A stretch of DNA of 64,000 nucleotides from Halobacillus campisalis (GTDB taxonomy: Bacteria > Bacillota > Bacilli > Bacillales > Halobacillaceae): positions 558,001-622,000 of the forward strand of contig NZ_JAPVRC010000001.1 in assembly GCF_030345335.1 (NCBI RefSeq), read 5' to 3'. The number at the start of each line of letters is the position of its first letter. Positions within the stretch are counted from its first letter, which is position 1. Shown here piece by piece: positions 1-8,127 of this stretch. A program made the position numbers and the translations under genes. The notes below the pieces were generated by a model. That model did no database searches, had not been told where the DNA came from, and saw only the letters and a program-made list of their open reading frames with translations.

Positions 1-1494
1 ATAAGGAAAGTCAATCCCAGTTTCTACGCCAAGTCCGAATTGGTTGAAATGGTATACTAATCTTTCCAATGTATCATCTTTTAATTGCAAAGATTGTCCT
101 TCTTGATAGTTTCCTTCACCCATCCATATTGCAATATACGCCATATATATATTGGAAGACTTTTGCAGCGCTTGACGGTAATTTACAGTTCCAATACTAG
201 AGGTATAAGAACTGAATTCAGGTGTTCCAGAGATTTTTATTGGTCGGTCATTCACTACTGTTGAAGGAGTTATTACACCTTCTTCAAGACCGGTCAGCAC
301 GGTTGCCCCTTTAACTGTTGAACCGGGTTCGTAAGCATTATAGACCGCCTGATAGCCTGCATCGGAAACCTTTTCCTCTCCACTTTCTCTATTTCGGTTA
401 TACTGTTTTCCAGAGACCGCCAGTACCTCTCCGTTATTTGGATCCGACATGACCACAATGGCGTTTTGCATGTGTCTGTTCGCCTGAGGTTCAGACTCTA
501 TGGCTTTAATTAATTCATCTTCAACAATATCATCTACTTTTTCCTGCAGCTCGATATCTAAAGAAAGCATAAGATCTTTCCCTCGGGAACCTTCTCTTAC
601 AACTTCCGTGTCGATGACATTGTTATCGCTATCCGTTGTATACTGCACTTTTTCTTTTGTACCTCGCAAAACGTCTTCATACTGTTGTTCTAACCCACTC
701 GTGCCTACCCGGTCATTTCGACTGTAATCCAAAGACATGTAATATTCTTCTTCGTCACGAGGGATACCTTGATCACTTGTTGTGATCGATCCTACAAAGC
801 TTCTGAAAGTATCATCATAAGGAAAGTCTCTGTCCCAATCTGACGTTACATTAATTCCAGGCAGTTCGGATAAATGCTCGGCGACAGTAGAATATTCTTC
901 TTGAGAAATTTCAGCGTTTTTTACTACATGCGGAGATAACGTATACGCTTGATCTAATTCTTTTTTAATTGCGATGATTTCCTTCGTTTCGTCGTCCATT
1001 CCTTCAATTTCTTCTTCTTTTATGCTGTCCAATTGAGCCTGATAGACTTCCCCATTGTCTAAATCCGTGGTTTCTTCTTCAGATAACCGTCCTGTGACTT
1101 CTTCTTCGTTTTTCAGGAAAAAGTATTCCTTTAAATCACGTTCTGTCAATTGATCCTCGAATTCCATATCGATGTATTGGGCCAATGTTTCAGCAAGTTC
1201 CATCCGGTCTTCAGGCTGTACCCCTTTTGGAGGTGTATATGTAATAGAATGTAACGGAATGTTATTGACGAGCACCCGTCCATAACGGTCATACATTTCT
1301 CCTCTAGGTACAGGGATGGTGGTCGTTGTATTTTCCGTCCGATCTATCTTCTCCTGGGCAGATTCCCCTGTTAAAATTTGCACGACACCCAATTGCAGAA
1401 TGAGGCCGGCAAACAATAAAAAAACGATAAAAAAGATTATGTTCAACCTTAAAGGCAGGTGTGATTTTTTTCTATAGCTTTTCTTCTTCCCCAT
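1..1494 (-). CDS. pbpA: Class B penicillin-binding protein (PBP2A-like transpeptidase), 3' end cut by window
   Basis: Cross-links peptidoglycan in the cell-wall elongation machinery. The frame is open for 498 codons from an ATG at 1494 to the window edge, so the C-terminus, including the KTG box, is missing. The N-terminus is basic (MGKKKSYRKK), followed by one membrane anchor of about 23 residues. The transpeptidase domain shows the STVK box with the likely nucleophile Ser392 (codon 319-321) and the SSN box at 446-448 (151-159), both usual for the family. It lies downstream of the MFS gene and sodA in the same order as B. subtilis sodA-yqgE-pbpA, which supports PBP2A over other class B PBPs. 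The symbol rests on that synteny. Confidence 0.9.
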   Translation of the reverse strand, partial: MGKKKSYRKKSHLPLRLNIIFFIVFLLFAGLILQLGVVQILTGESAQEKIDRTENTTTTIPVPRGEMYDRYGRVLVNNIPLHSITYTPPKGVQPEDRMELAETLAQYIDMEFEDQLTERDLKEYFFLKNEEEVTGRLSEEETTDLDNGEVYQAQLDSIKEEEIEGMDDETKEIIAIKKELDQAYTLSPHVVKNAEISQEEYSTVAEHLSELPGINVTSDWDRDFPYDDTFRSFVGSITTSDQGIPRDEEEYYMSLDYSRNDRVGTSGLEQQYEDVLRGTKEKVQYTTDSDNNVIDTEVVREGSRGKDLMLSLDIELQEKVDDIVEDELIKAIESEPQANRHMQNAIVVMSDPNNGEVLAVSGKQYNRNRESGEEKVSDAGYQAVYNAYEPGSTVKGATVLTGLEEGVITPSTVVNDRPIKISGTPEFSSYTSSIGTVNYRQALQKSSNIYMAYIAIWMGEGNYQEGQSLQLKDDTLERLVYHFNQFGLGVETGIDFPY

Positions 1495-1584
1495 GGGTTC
1501 CTCTCCCTTGTTACGTGAGTTTCCATGATATAGTATACCATCTTTCAATGGCTGAAAGACAGGAGAAAAGAATATCAAAATTGA

Positions 1585-2820
1585 TCAATTCTGCGGTGAT
1601 TCTTTCGTTTTAAACTGAATATCTTTAATAAAAAAGTATATGAAAAAGTGTCCTCCCCCTACAATTAACAGAATATATGGGATTCCCGTTTCTGGCGGGA
1701 TAAATACAATCGCCAATAAAAAGACGAGAATCGACAGGACCCTTCCTGCATTCAGAAAAATTTCCCTGACCACAATATACTCAATACGCATTTCCCCTGC
1801 ATTCCAAGATTTCCCAATTACGTCGTAGGTTAATGATTGATAGGGAACGTAAAGCATCGGAAAGAACACACCGGCTATCGCTCCATAAAATAGCAATAAC
1901 GATAAACTGTCTCCTAAAAGCAGCAGAAGGACAGAAAGATATAGCGATAATCCTGCATAAAAAATTGCCTTTTTACGACGCCTCGGTTTCACCCATCGTG
2001 TACACAAAAAGAAAAACAAAAATGCAAATCCCGAGTAAACTAAATTAAAGACACCTAATGTGAACTCACTTCGCGTCAATAAAAAAATCCAAATAGAAAC
2101 GGCGAAAAGAAAAGTGCCTTCCCTAAAACCTTGAGACACATGAGCTTTTAAAATTTGGTTCCAATTCGAATTATATTTTCTTTCTAATAATATTCTTCTG
2201 AAAGAAAAATTCCCCCTGGCTTTTCTTCGCGACAGACCAAAGCTGATGAACACAGCTAAAATAAAAAAACTGAACGAAATGGCGAAGATGACAGTATAGC
2301 CTGTCATTTGGTCAAGACGCGAAATGACATATCCAGCGAATAATGGACCTGTCATACCTCCAAAGGATTGCAATACACCTAAAAATCCATTAAAGAAATC
2401 TCTAGTATCTGGTTCTGTGATTTCGAACGTCAGAACATTGTAAGCCAGCCAATAAAATCCATAGCCAATGCCTAGCAGTGATCCAAGCAAAATATTATAA
2501 TCAGCTGCCTTTTCCCCAATTATCAAAACGGATAGGAAAAACAGCGATAGTACGATGACCCCAGCCCGCAGAACAATAACCCGATCAATTTTCTTGGCAC
2601 ACTTTCCTGCCAAAACGAACGTCAAGGGCTGTAACACATATATGCTGAGATTATAGAGAGCGATATCAGTGTAACTGTTCGACTGCTTCCATAAATATAT
2701 ATTTACAAAAGTACTGGATAAAAAGATGCCTAGAGAGTATAGTCCTCCTATTAATAGCAGAAAAATTAAATCTTTGGAAACATTTTCTTTATTTAACCAC
2801 ACTTTCAACATTGTGAGCAT
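1585..2820 (-). CDS. yqgE: MFS transporter, YqgE family
   Basis: A major facilitator superfamily permease of 411 residues with about 12 hydrophobic segments; the substrate is unknown. A degenerate MFS loop motif (GKCAKKID) follows the second helix. I place the start at the ATG at 2820 because AAAGGAGA lies 7-8 bases upstream; an in-frame ATG at 2844 has no ribosome-binding site. It sits between sodA and pbpA as yqgE does in B. subtilis. A terminator after sodA (2879-2912) lies just upstream, so the gene probably has its own promoter or depends on read-through. Confidence 0.82.
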   Translation of the reverse strand: MLTMLKVWLNKENVSKDLIFLLLIGGLYSLGIFLSSTFVNIYLWKQSNSYTDIALYNLSIYVLQPLTFVLAGKCAKKIDRVIVLRAGVIVLSLFFLSVLIIGEKAADYNILLGSLLGIGYGFYWLAYNVLTFEITEPDTRDFFNGFLGVLQSFGGMTGPLFAGYVISRLDQMTGYTVIFAISFSFFILAVFISFGLSRRKARGNFSFRRILLERKYNSNWNQILKAHVSQGFREGTFLFAVSIWIFLLTRSEFTLGVFNLVYSGFAFLFFFLCTRWVKPRRRKKAIFYAGLSLYLSVLLLLLGDSLSLLLFYGAIAGVFFPMLYVPYQSLTYDVIGKSWNAGEMRIEYIVVREIFLNAGRVLSILVFLLAIVFIPPETGIPYILLIVGGGHFFIYFFIKDIQFKTKESPQN

Positions 2821-2878
2821 AATTGTATATCTCCTTTTACCCATCTGCTCTTAGTGTAATCAGAACAAATTTAGATAT

Positions 2879-2912
2879 ACAAAAAGAAGGGAACAGATTA
2901 GCATCTGTCCCC
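2879..2912 (-). terminator. Rho-independent terminator of sodA
   Basis: A ten-base stem (2889-2898 with 2903-2912, four-base loop) is followed on the minus strand by a T-rich run. It lies 15 bases past the sodA stop codon. Confidence 0.85.
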
Positions 2913-2926
2913 TTCACTCACCATTA

Positions 2927-3541
2927 TTATTTTGCAGCTTCGTAACGCTTAGAAACTTCTTCCCAATTCACAACGTTCCAGAATGCTTTAGCATAGTCTG
3001 GACGACGGTTTTGGTAGTTCAGGTAATACGCATGTTCCCAAACATCTAAGCCAAGGATCGGCGTTTTACCTTCCATGATTGGAGAATCCTGGTTTAATGT
3101 GTCAATAACCTCAAGGTTCCCATTATTAACAACTAACCAAGCCCAGCCAGAGCCGAAACGGCCTGCTGCTGTTGCTTCGAATTTTTCTTTGAATTGATCA
3201 AATCCACCGAAAGTATCGTTGATTTGAGTTGAAAGCTCACCTGATGGCTCACCGCCTCCGTTTGGAGAAAGGATGGTCCAGAATAAGCTGTGGTTTGCGT
3301 GACCTCCGCCGTTATTACGGACAGCAGTCTTGATATCCTCAGGTACTGCAGCTAAGTTATTAGCAAGCAGTTCTTCAATTGATTTATCTTGAAGGTCTGC
3401 ATGCCCTTCAAGAGCACTGTTCAATTTAGTTACATAAGTGTTGTGGTGCTTCGTATGGTGGATGTTCATGGTTTCCTTATCAATAGTTGGTTCTAGTGCA
3501 TCATATGCGTAAGGTAGTTCTGGTAGTTCAAATTTAGCCAT
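2927..3541 (-). CDS. sodA: Manganese superoxide dismutase
   Basis: Cytoplasmic enzyme that converts superoxide to oxygen and hydrogen peroxide. The 204-residue length is normal. Metal ligands can be seen: His28 in the NIHHTKHH segment, the His of NHSLFW (residue 84), and Asp166 and His170 in DVWEH. The Gly-rich [13 protein letters not shown] segment is of the Fe/Mn family, and Mn is inferred from Bacillus homologues. The start at 3541 follows a strong AAGGAGGAG site; the in-frame upstream codons to 3571 lie inside the promoter dyad and are not used. It is monocistronic, with its own promoter and terminator. Confidence 0.95.
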   Translation of the reverse strand: MAKFELPELPYAYDALEPTIDKETMNIHHTKHHNTYVTKLNSALEGHADLQDKSIEELLANNLAAVPEDIKTAVRNNGGGHANHSLFWTILSPNGGGEPSGELSTQINDTFGGFDQFKEKFEATAAGRFGSGWAWLVVNNGNLEVIDTLNQDSPIMEGKTPILGLDVWEHAYYLNYQNRRPDYAKAFWNVVNWEEVSKRYEAAK

Positions 3542-3563
3542 GGTTAACTCCTCCTTTAATAAT

Positions 3564-3630
3564 ATGTACATGTTCGGGATTATTTGATATCCCTACAATG
3601 TACATTACCAAACGAATTTTTGAGTTGCAA
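3564..3630 (-). promoter_or_regulatory. sodA promoter with overlapping 17-8-17 dyad
   Basis: A sigma-A type promoter reads TTGCAA (3625-3630), 17 bases, TAATGT (3602-3607). An imperfect inverted repeat covers 3564-3580 and 3589-3605 with an eight-base spacer; each arm begins with ATGTACAT and ends with GGGAT. The upstream arm overlaps the -10, so the dyad looks like an operator or a hairpin at the 5' end of the mRNA. It does not match the PerR or MntR consensus that I know. Confidence 0.6.
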
Positions 3631-3894
3631 ATTATTTGCCCGGCAATTTGATAATTGCTGGGGACACATAGAATGCATTCCCCATGCACAACAAATGAAA
3701 CATAGAGCTCCGTAAAAATTTACTAACGGATTATTTATATATTTAAAGGCGCTAAACGAATTAAATATACCTCTACATTAAAACCTTGTGTTGGGTCACT
3801 TCTACCCGACCTCGCATGTTTTAAGTATTATTCGCGTGAACTTCTATATATAATTGAGTATTCTCTTATCGGCAAAAACATTTCACAAATACAA
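3631..3894. other. Intergenic stretch between the sodA promoter and the tRNA cluster terminator
   Basis: No gene is seen here. The only structure I notice is a 7-bp stem with a 7-base loop at 3790-3810, without a T-run on either strand. The rest is AT-rich, unassigned sequence. Confidence 0.5.
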
Positions 3895-3925
3895 AACATA
3901 AAAAAACAAGCCAGTATGCTTGTTT
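3895..3925 (-). terminator. Terminator of the tRNA cluster
   Basis: Stem AAACAAGC with a six-base loop (3904-3911 with 3918-3925), followed on the minus strand by a T-run. It lies five bases past the 3' end of tRNA-Phe and closes the tRNA transcript. Confidence 0.85.
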
Positions 3926-3929
3926 GAAA

Positions 3930-4005
<76 letters not shown>

Positions 4006-4083
4006 CTGGTATATAGTTTTTAAAATGCTTCGATTCAAACTTGCATCCGATATCTTTTCAAGGATGTTCTGTACTTGTCTCGT

Positions 4084-4128
4084 AGCAGGCTGATTCACTG
4101 ATTGCTTACGTTCCTCGTGAACCCTGCT
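4084..4128 (-). other. Structured spacer between tRNA-Ser and tRNA-Phe
   Basis: An interrupted stem: AGCAGG with CCTGCT (4084-4089 with 4123-4128) and an inner TTCAC with GTGAA (4094-4098 with 4117-4121). It is part of the tRNA precursor; function unknown. Confidence 0.35.
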
Positions 4129-4155
4129 GTGAAGTTATGGCAAGGAAATATGTAA

Positions 4156-4248
4156 TGGCGGAGGAGGAGGGATTCGAACCCCCGCGGGCCGTGAAGCCCC
4201 TGTCGGTTTTCAAGACCGATCCCTTCAGCCGAACTTGGGTACTCCTCC
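4156..4248 (-). tRNA. tRNA-Ser (TGA)
   Basis: A 93-base class II tRNA with a long variable arm and encoded CCA. The anticodon loop is CTTGAAA and the acceptor stem is GGAGGAG. A 150-base spacer separates it from tRNA-Phe. Confidence 0.96.
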
Positions 4249-4256
4249 GAAAAAAA

Positions 4257-4333
4257 TGGTGGACCCTGCAGGACTCGAACCTGCGACCGATCGGTTATGA
4301 GCCGATAGCTCTAACCAGCTGAGCTAAGGGTCC
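4257..4333 (-). tRNA. tRNA-Ile2 (CAT anticodon, read AUA after lysidine modification)
   Basis: A 77-base cloverleaf with encoded CCA and anticodon loop CTCATAA. The CAT anticodon could mean Met, but the body (acceptor GGACCCT, GGCTCATAACC anticodon arm) resembles the bacillary minor isoleucine tRNA modified by TilS. The elongator Met tRNA is a separate gene at 4570-4643. Confidence 0.85.
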
Positions 4334-4337
4334 AACA

Positions 4338-4414
4338 TGGGGCGGCTGATGGGAATCGAACCCACGAATGCCGGAACCACAATCCGGTGCGTTAACCACT
4401 TCGCCACAACCGCC
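4338..4414 (-). tRNA. tRNA-His (GTG)
   Basis: 77 bases including the extra 5' G that pairs with the discriminator C and gives the eight-base-pair acceptor stem typical of tRNA-His. The anticodon loop is TTGTGGT and CCA is encoded. Confidence 0.96.
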
Positions 4415-4478
4415 ATAATTGGAAAGTATAAAATTTTAATATGTAACCTTATCTTTCAACAACTCTTTACTTAAAGAA

Positions 4479-4563
4479 TTAAGTGCTGTGTTCTGAAAAT
4501 CAGGAACAATAATGCTGCTTGTCTTATACGTTTCGTATCTGACCAAGCCCCTTCAGCACTTAA
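4479..4563 (-). other. Structured spacer between tRNA-Met and tRNA-His
   Basis: A perfect 10-bp inverted repeat (4479-4488 with 4554-4563) encloses two smaller hairpins: 4489-4508 (8 bp with one bulge) and 4526-4538 (5 bp, three-base loop). Folded, this is a three-way junction in the tRNA precursor. Its role is unknown; it could guide processing or be an embedded small RNA. Confidence 0.45.
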
Positions 4564-4569
4564 ATATAG

Positions 4570-4643
4570 TAGCGGCGGAGGGGATCGAACCCCCGACCTC
4601 ACGGGTATGAACCGTACGCTCTAGCCAGCTGAGCTACACCGCC
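4570..4643 (-). tRNA. tRNA-Met (CAT), elongator
   Basis: A cloverleaf with anticodon loop TTCATAC and the GGCGGTG acceptor arm of bacillary elongator tRNA-Met. Unlike its four neighbours, the discriminator A is followed by CTA rather than CCA, so the 3' end must be added by tRNA nucleotidyltransferase. It is the first gene of the cluster. Confidence 0.93.
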
Positions 4644-4794
4644 ATTTTGTTAATTTCGCTTCGTTCTCAATTGAAGCGACGCAAATAAATATATCATGGT
4701 TTCGAAGGCCTGTCAACAAATTCATCAAATGTTTTTGGCGCCAGAAATAATATAGCACGTGAGGTGCTCGGTTTCAATAGTTTTTTATATATTT

Positions 4795-4835
4795 ATATAA
4801 AAATATAAGCCGCTGCCTTTAAGGCAGCGGCTTAT
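4795..4835 (-). terminator. Terminator of the Na/Pi cotransporter gene
   Basis: A near-perfect stem of 13-15 bp centred at 4820 (ATAAGCCGCTGCC arm), followed on the minus strand by an AT-rich, T-rich tail. Confidence 0.8.
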
Positions 4836-4840
4836 AATAG

Positions 4841-6478
4841 TTAAAGACTTTCTTTTTCACCTAGAACTTCTTCAGCAATATTCACTGCGTGGTCACCTAT
4901 ACGTTCAAGGTTACTAATCATATCGACAAACACAATGCCAGCTTGGCCAGTGCAAAGTCCTTCGTTCATTCTAATGATGTGTTTCTTACGGAAGCTTCTT
5001 TCCATGCGATCGAGTTCATTCTCTTTTTGAACAACAGAAAGTGCTTCTTCACGATCCATCGATTCTAATGATTTCGTTGCTTGTTTCACTGTCATAAGAG
5101 TCAAATCGAACATTTCGTTTAAATCTTCAACAGCTTGCTCAGTTAATAGAACTTTATTTGAATTTTTATAATCGATCAATTCGATAATATTTTCAAAATG
5201 GTCTCCTATGCGCTCAATGTCTCTTACAGAATCCATCAGAGCCGTATGCTTATGACTGTCTTCGTCTGAAAGCTGAGCTTGTGATAGATCTACTAAATAA
5301 TCTGTTATTTTTCTATCTAGATTATTTAATGCTTCTTCTATTTGCATAGCTAATTCAGAGTGTTTCGGTTGTTTATTATTTAAATACAAACTAGTTTCCT
5401 CTAAACCTTTATATGCATATTCACCCATACGAATAACTTCTTCTTTCGCCTGGTCTAATGCTAGAGATGGAGATTGTTCAATGAAAATCGGGTCCAGGTG
5501 CTGCGGTTTGTATTCAATTTCTGAATCGTTACCAGGGACGATTTTCATTACGACCCATGCAAGTAAAGCGATAAACGGAAACTGAACGATGGTGTTTGCA
5601 ATATTGAAAGATCCATGTGCAAAAGCAATCGTCATTTCAGGATTCAAGTCTAATGTCACTCGTAACCAATCGACAAAAGCGTAAAATGGAGCGAGTAATA
5701 TTAAAAATACTCCAGCGCCTATTACGTTAAATATAACGTGGGCAGCAGCCGCGCGTTTTGCTCCTACACTGGCACCAATGGCTGCTAATACAGCAGTAAT
5801 TGTTGTTCCAATATTATCGCCGAACAATACAGGCAGGGCAGCCTGGAGATCCATTAGACCTTCCCCGAATAACTGTTGAAGCACCCCGATTGTGGCACTG
5901 GAACTTTGTACTATAACCGTGAACAGCGTACCGATTGTCACACCTAATATAGGATTGTCACTCATGCTTAAAGTCAATTCTTGAAATGCTTCTAGTGACC
6001 TTAGCGGTTTCATTCCGCCGCTCATAACATCTAAACCGAAAAACAAAGCACCTAAACCGAATACAGTCTGTCCAATATTCGTAACTTTTTTGTTTTTAAA
6101 GAAGAATAATAAGAAAGACCCGACAGCGATAATAGGTAGTCCGTACGAACTGATGTCAATACCGATGATAAACGCCGTTACTGTGGTACCAATGTTGGCA
6201 CCCATAATAACACCAATCGCCTGCCTGAAAGTCATGAAACCGGCATTAACAAGCCCCACTGTTAATACTGTGGTAGTTGTACTGCTCTGGACAAGTACGG
6301 TTACAAATAAACCTGCCAGCACACCCATGAACGGGTTACTAGTGAACCGATCCAGTATTTCTCTCAAACGGTCGCCAGCTGTTCGCTGAAGACCATCCGC
6401 TAAATATTTTAAACCAAACAGGAAAATACCTAGACCACCAATGAATTCAAAAATCATTTGTTGAACATCGATTTCCAA
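4841..6478 (-). CDS. Na+/phosphate cotransporter (NptA/YjbB family) with C-terminal PhoU-like domain
   Basis: Membrane protein of 545 residues predicted to move phosphate with sodium. Two Na/Pi-cotransporter repeats each carry the family QSS signature (QSSTTTT at 64-70, QSSSAT at 191-196) within about eight membrane helices. From about residue 340 the protein is cytoplasmic and helical and resembles PhoU, with two copies of the ERIGDH motif. The start is TTG at 6478, set by GGTGGAG five bases upstream. It is a single-gene unit with a strong terminator. The substrate is inferred from the family, and export rather than uptake is possible. Confidence 0.88.
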   Translation of the reverse strand: MEIDVQQMIFEFIGGLGIFLFGLKYLADGLQRTAGDRLREILDRFTSNPFMGVLAGLFVTVLVQSSTTTTVLTVGLVNAGFMTFRQAIGVIMGANIGTTVTAFIIGIDISSYGLPIIAVGSFLLFFFKNKKVTNIGQTVFGLGALFFGLDVMSGGMKPLRSLEAFQELTLSMSDNPILGVTIGTLFTVIVQSSSATIGVLQQLFGEGLMDLQAALPVLFGDNIGTTITAVLAAIGASVGAKRAAAAHVIFNVIGAGVFLILLAPFYAFVDWLRVTLDLNPEMTIAFAHGSFNIANTIVQFPFIALLAWVVMKIVPGNDSEIEYKPQHLDPIFIEQSPSLALDQAKEEVIRMGEYAYKGLEETSLYLNNKQPKHSELAMQIEEALNNLDRKITDYLVDLSQAQLSDEDSHKHTALMDSVRDIERIGDHFENIIELIDYKNSNKVLLTEQAVEDLNEMFDLTLMTVKQATKSLESMDREEALSVVQKENELDRMERSFRKKHIIRMNEGLCTGQAGIVFVDMISNLERIGDHAVNIAEEVLGEKESL

Positions 6479-6697
6479 AGTTTCTCCACCCTTTCTTCAT
6501 CCAAGTTTATTATCTTTTTCTTTTATAACGCCTTCCCCATTATTGACGAACGCAAAATGCTTTGTAAAGGATAATCATGAATCTTAACATTAAATTTACA
6601 TTCGCGTTAATTTGACGATATATTACAAGTTTTTCTTGCTAATAAATAGCAATGTCAATTATCATAAAACCGATGATTGTAAAGGGGAAGTTTACAT

Positions 6698-7189
6698 ATG
6701 ACTAAAACTCAGCAGTTTATTAAAAGTTTCTATCACATAAAACTACTTGCCGCCTTTCGAGTACAGCCGATGGGCAAAGCCATCAGCTATCTATTTTATT
6801 TAAGCCTGATTCTCTTGCTTCCAGTGCTCGCCAGTTCATTATTTACGTATCTATTTGGCAGCGAATCACCTTCTATCGTTTCAGGTGTTTCCAGTGGTAT
6901 TTTTATTGTCATTTTTTTACCCTTTATTTATTTTTTGATCGTCTTCGTTTTATTTATAGTAGTAAGTGCTTTCGCAGCTCTTACTCTTCTTTATACACGG
7001 CTAACAAGACGTCGCACTGATTTTAAACAGTTATGGAACATTTCCGCACTTGCTATCACTGGCCCTTCCTTTGTCGTTGTAATGATGGAGTCATTTATTT
7101 TTTCAAGTACATGGTTTTTATATGTATTCATCATAGCTTCCACCATTTATATAGGATCAGCCCTTAAATATTTGCCTCAAAAAAAATAA
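6698..7189 (+). CDS. Short DUF1189-like membrane protein
   Basis: A 163-residue protein with about four membrane helices and a strong ribosome-binding site (AAGGGGAAG). The N-terminus (FIKSFYHIKLLAAFRVQPMGKA split around residues 7-27) and the segment near residue 110 (DFKQLWNISALAITGP) look like the two conserved ends of DUF1189 proteins. The large extracytoplasmic loop that I expect between helices 1 and 2 is absent, so this is a compact version of about two thirds the usual length. Function is unknown. The family assignment is from memory of the motifs and needs a profile search. Confidence 0.6.
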   Translation: MTKTQQFIKSFYHIKLLAAFRVQPMGKAISYLFYLSLILLLPVLASSLFTYLFGSESPSIVSGVSSGIFIVIFLPFIYFLIVFVLFIVVSAFAALTLLYTRLTRRRTDFKQLWNISALAITGPSFVVVMMESFIFSSTWFLYVFIIASTIYIGSALKYLPQKK

Positions 7190-7227
7190 AAACGGTCGAT
7201 TTTCATTTAATGAAAATCGACCGTTTT
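7189..7227. terminator. Bidirectional terminator between convergent genes
   Basis: A perfect 19-bp inverted repeat with A-rich and T-rich flanks serves both the plus-strand DUF1189-like gene, whose stop codon it overlaps, and the minus-strand NfeD gene that ends at 7229. Confidence 0.85.
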
Positions 7228-7228
7228 A

Positions 7229-7870
7229 TTATTCAGTTCCTTTTAATTTCTTGACTAATATTCTCGTGCCGTCGACCGAAGCCACTTTGACTTCATCTCC
7301 TTTATAGATCCACTGACCATTAGAGATGGCACTGTATTCTTCTTCGTCAATTTGTATCGTTCCTACAGGTCTCATATCAGTCATCGCCTTTCCAGTTTGA
7401 CCGATAAGAGCCGAATATGTTTCCTTCATTGAATTGTAACCCATCTCTGAAGATAGCTGATCCGACAAAGCGATTTTCGTCCACATTTCCCTTCTCTTAA
7501 ATACCTTCAAGAACATTAACGATGCCGCACCGCCTACCAGCACCCCGATGACACTGTACAAACCAGAAACCCAGTCTGGAGCGCTGAAGCCAACAGCAAT
7601 TACCATCGCTGTTGCTCCAATTGTTGCCAGCGTCCCATCGTTCACTACTTTCCCATCTATAATAATTAAAGCAAGTCCTAAGATGTAAACAAGCATCATA
7701 ATCGCAAACATATCCGGAGTAAGAAAAGAATAGAAGTACACAGTAATAAAGCCAAATCCTAATACTCCAAAAAGCCCCCGCATGTTGACGAGCAGCTCGC
7801 CTATTAAAAACATCGTTCCAAATAATGTTATGAGCAGCACAATCCAATCATAAGATAACAGATTCATCAT
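7229..7870 (-). CDS. NfeD-family membrane protein, short form
   Basis: 213 residues: four to five membrane helices in the first 125 residues, then a soluble C-terminal OB-fold of the NfeD type (about 155-210; LIGQTGKA, PVGTIQI, AISNGQWI, GDEVKV, GTRILVKKL). It lacks the N-terminal ClpP-like protease of the longer NfeD at 34701-36044. Short NfeD proteins usually work beside a flotillin or stomatin, but no such gene is adjacent here. The start at 7870 has an AGAGGGTG site. A second in-frame ATG directly follows, so the N-terminus is uncertain by one residue. Confidence 0.78.
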   Translation of the reverse strand: MMNLLSYDWIVLLITLFGTMFLIGELLVNMRGLFGVLGFGFITVYFYSFLTPDMFAIMMLVYILGLALIIIDGKVVNDGTLATIGATAMVIAVGFSAPDWVSGLYSVIGVLVGGAASLMFLKVFKRREMWTKIALSDQLSSEMGYNSMKETYSALIGQTGKAMTDMRPVGTIQIDEEEYSAISNGQWIYKGDEVKVASVDGTRILVKKLKGTE

Positions 7871-8127
7871 CCATTCACCCTCTCATATCCTTTAGTTTAC
7901 ATACGTATGAAAATCCATTATGTTTCACTTAGACTGCTACATTTTTATATTCGTTACCCTCATGATATAATTTTTCTTAGCATACGTACACTTTTTTAAG
8001 TTTACACAAACTTAACATTAAATATCTCTGTTTTAAGTGACAATACTTCTCATTTCGTATCATACCCCTTATAATATAAAGTGGTATTCATTTAAAGCTT
8101 TTTTCAGAAATAAAGGAGCGATTATTA

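Noticed and set aside
3790-3810. 7-bp hairpin in the sodA-tRNA gap as a possible terminator
   Set aside because: No T-run on either strand.
4137-4322. Plus-strand frame with EEEGFEPPRAVKP and LQDSNLRPIGYEP
   Set aside because: Antisense translation of tRNA-Ser and tRNA-Ile2, another common false ORF.
4257-4333. Reading the CAT-anticodon tRNA as initiator or elongator tRNA-Met
   Set aside because: Acceptor and anticodon-arm sequences match the lysidine-type Ile2 tRNA; no unpaired first base as in initiator tRNA, and elongator Met is present separately.
7497-7847. 116-codon frame overlapping the short NfeD gene
   Set aside because: It lies inside the NfeD gene in another frame, with Cys/Trp-rich composition and no start signal.
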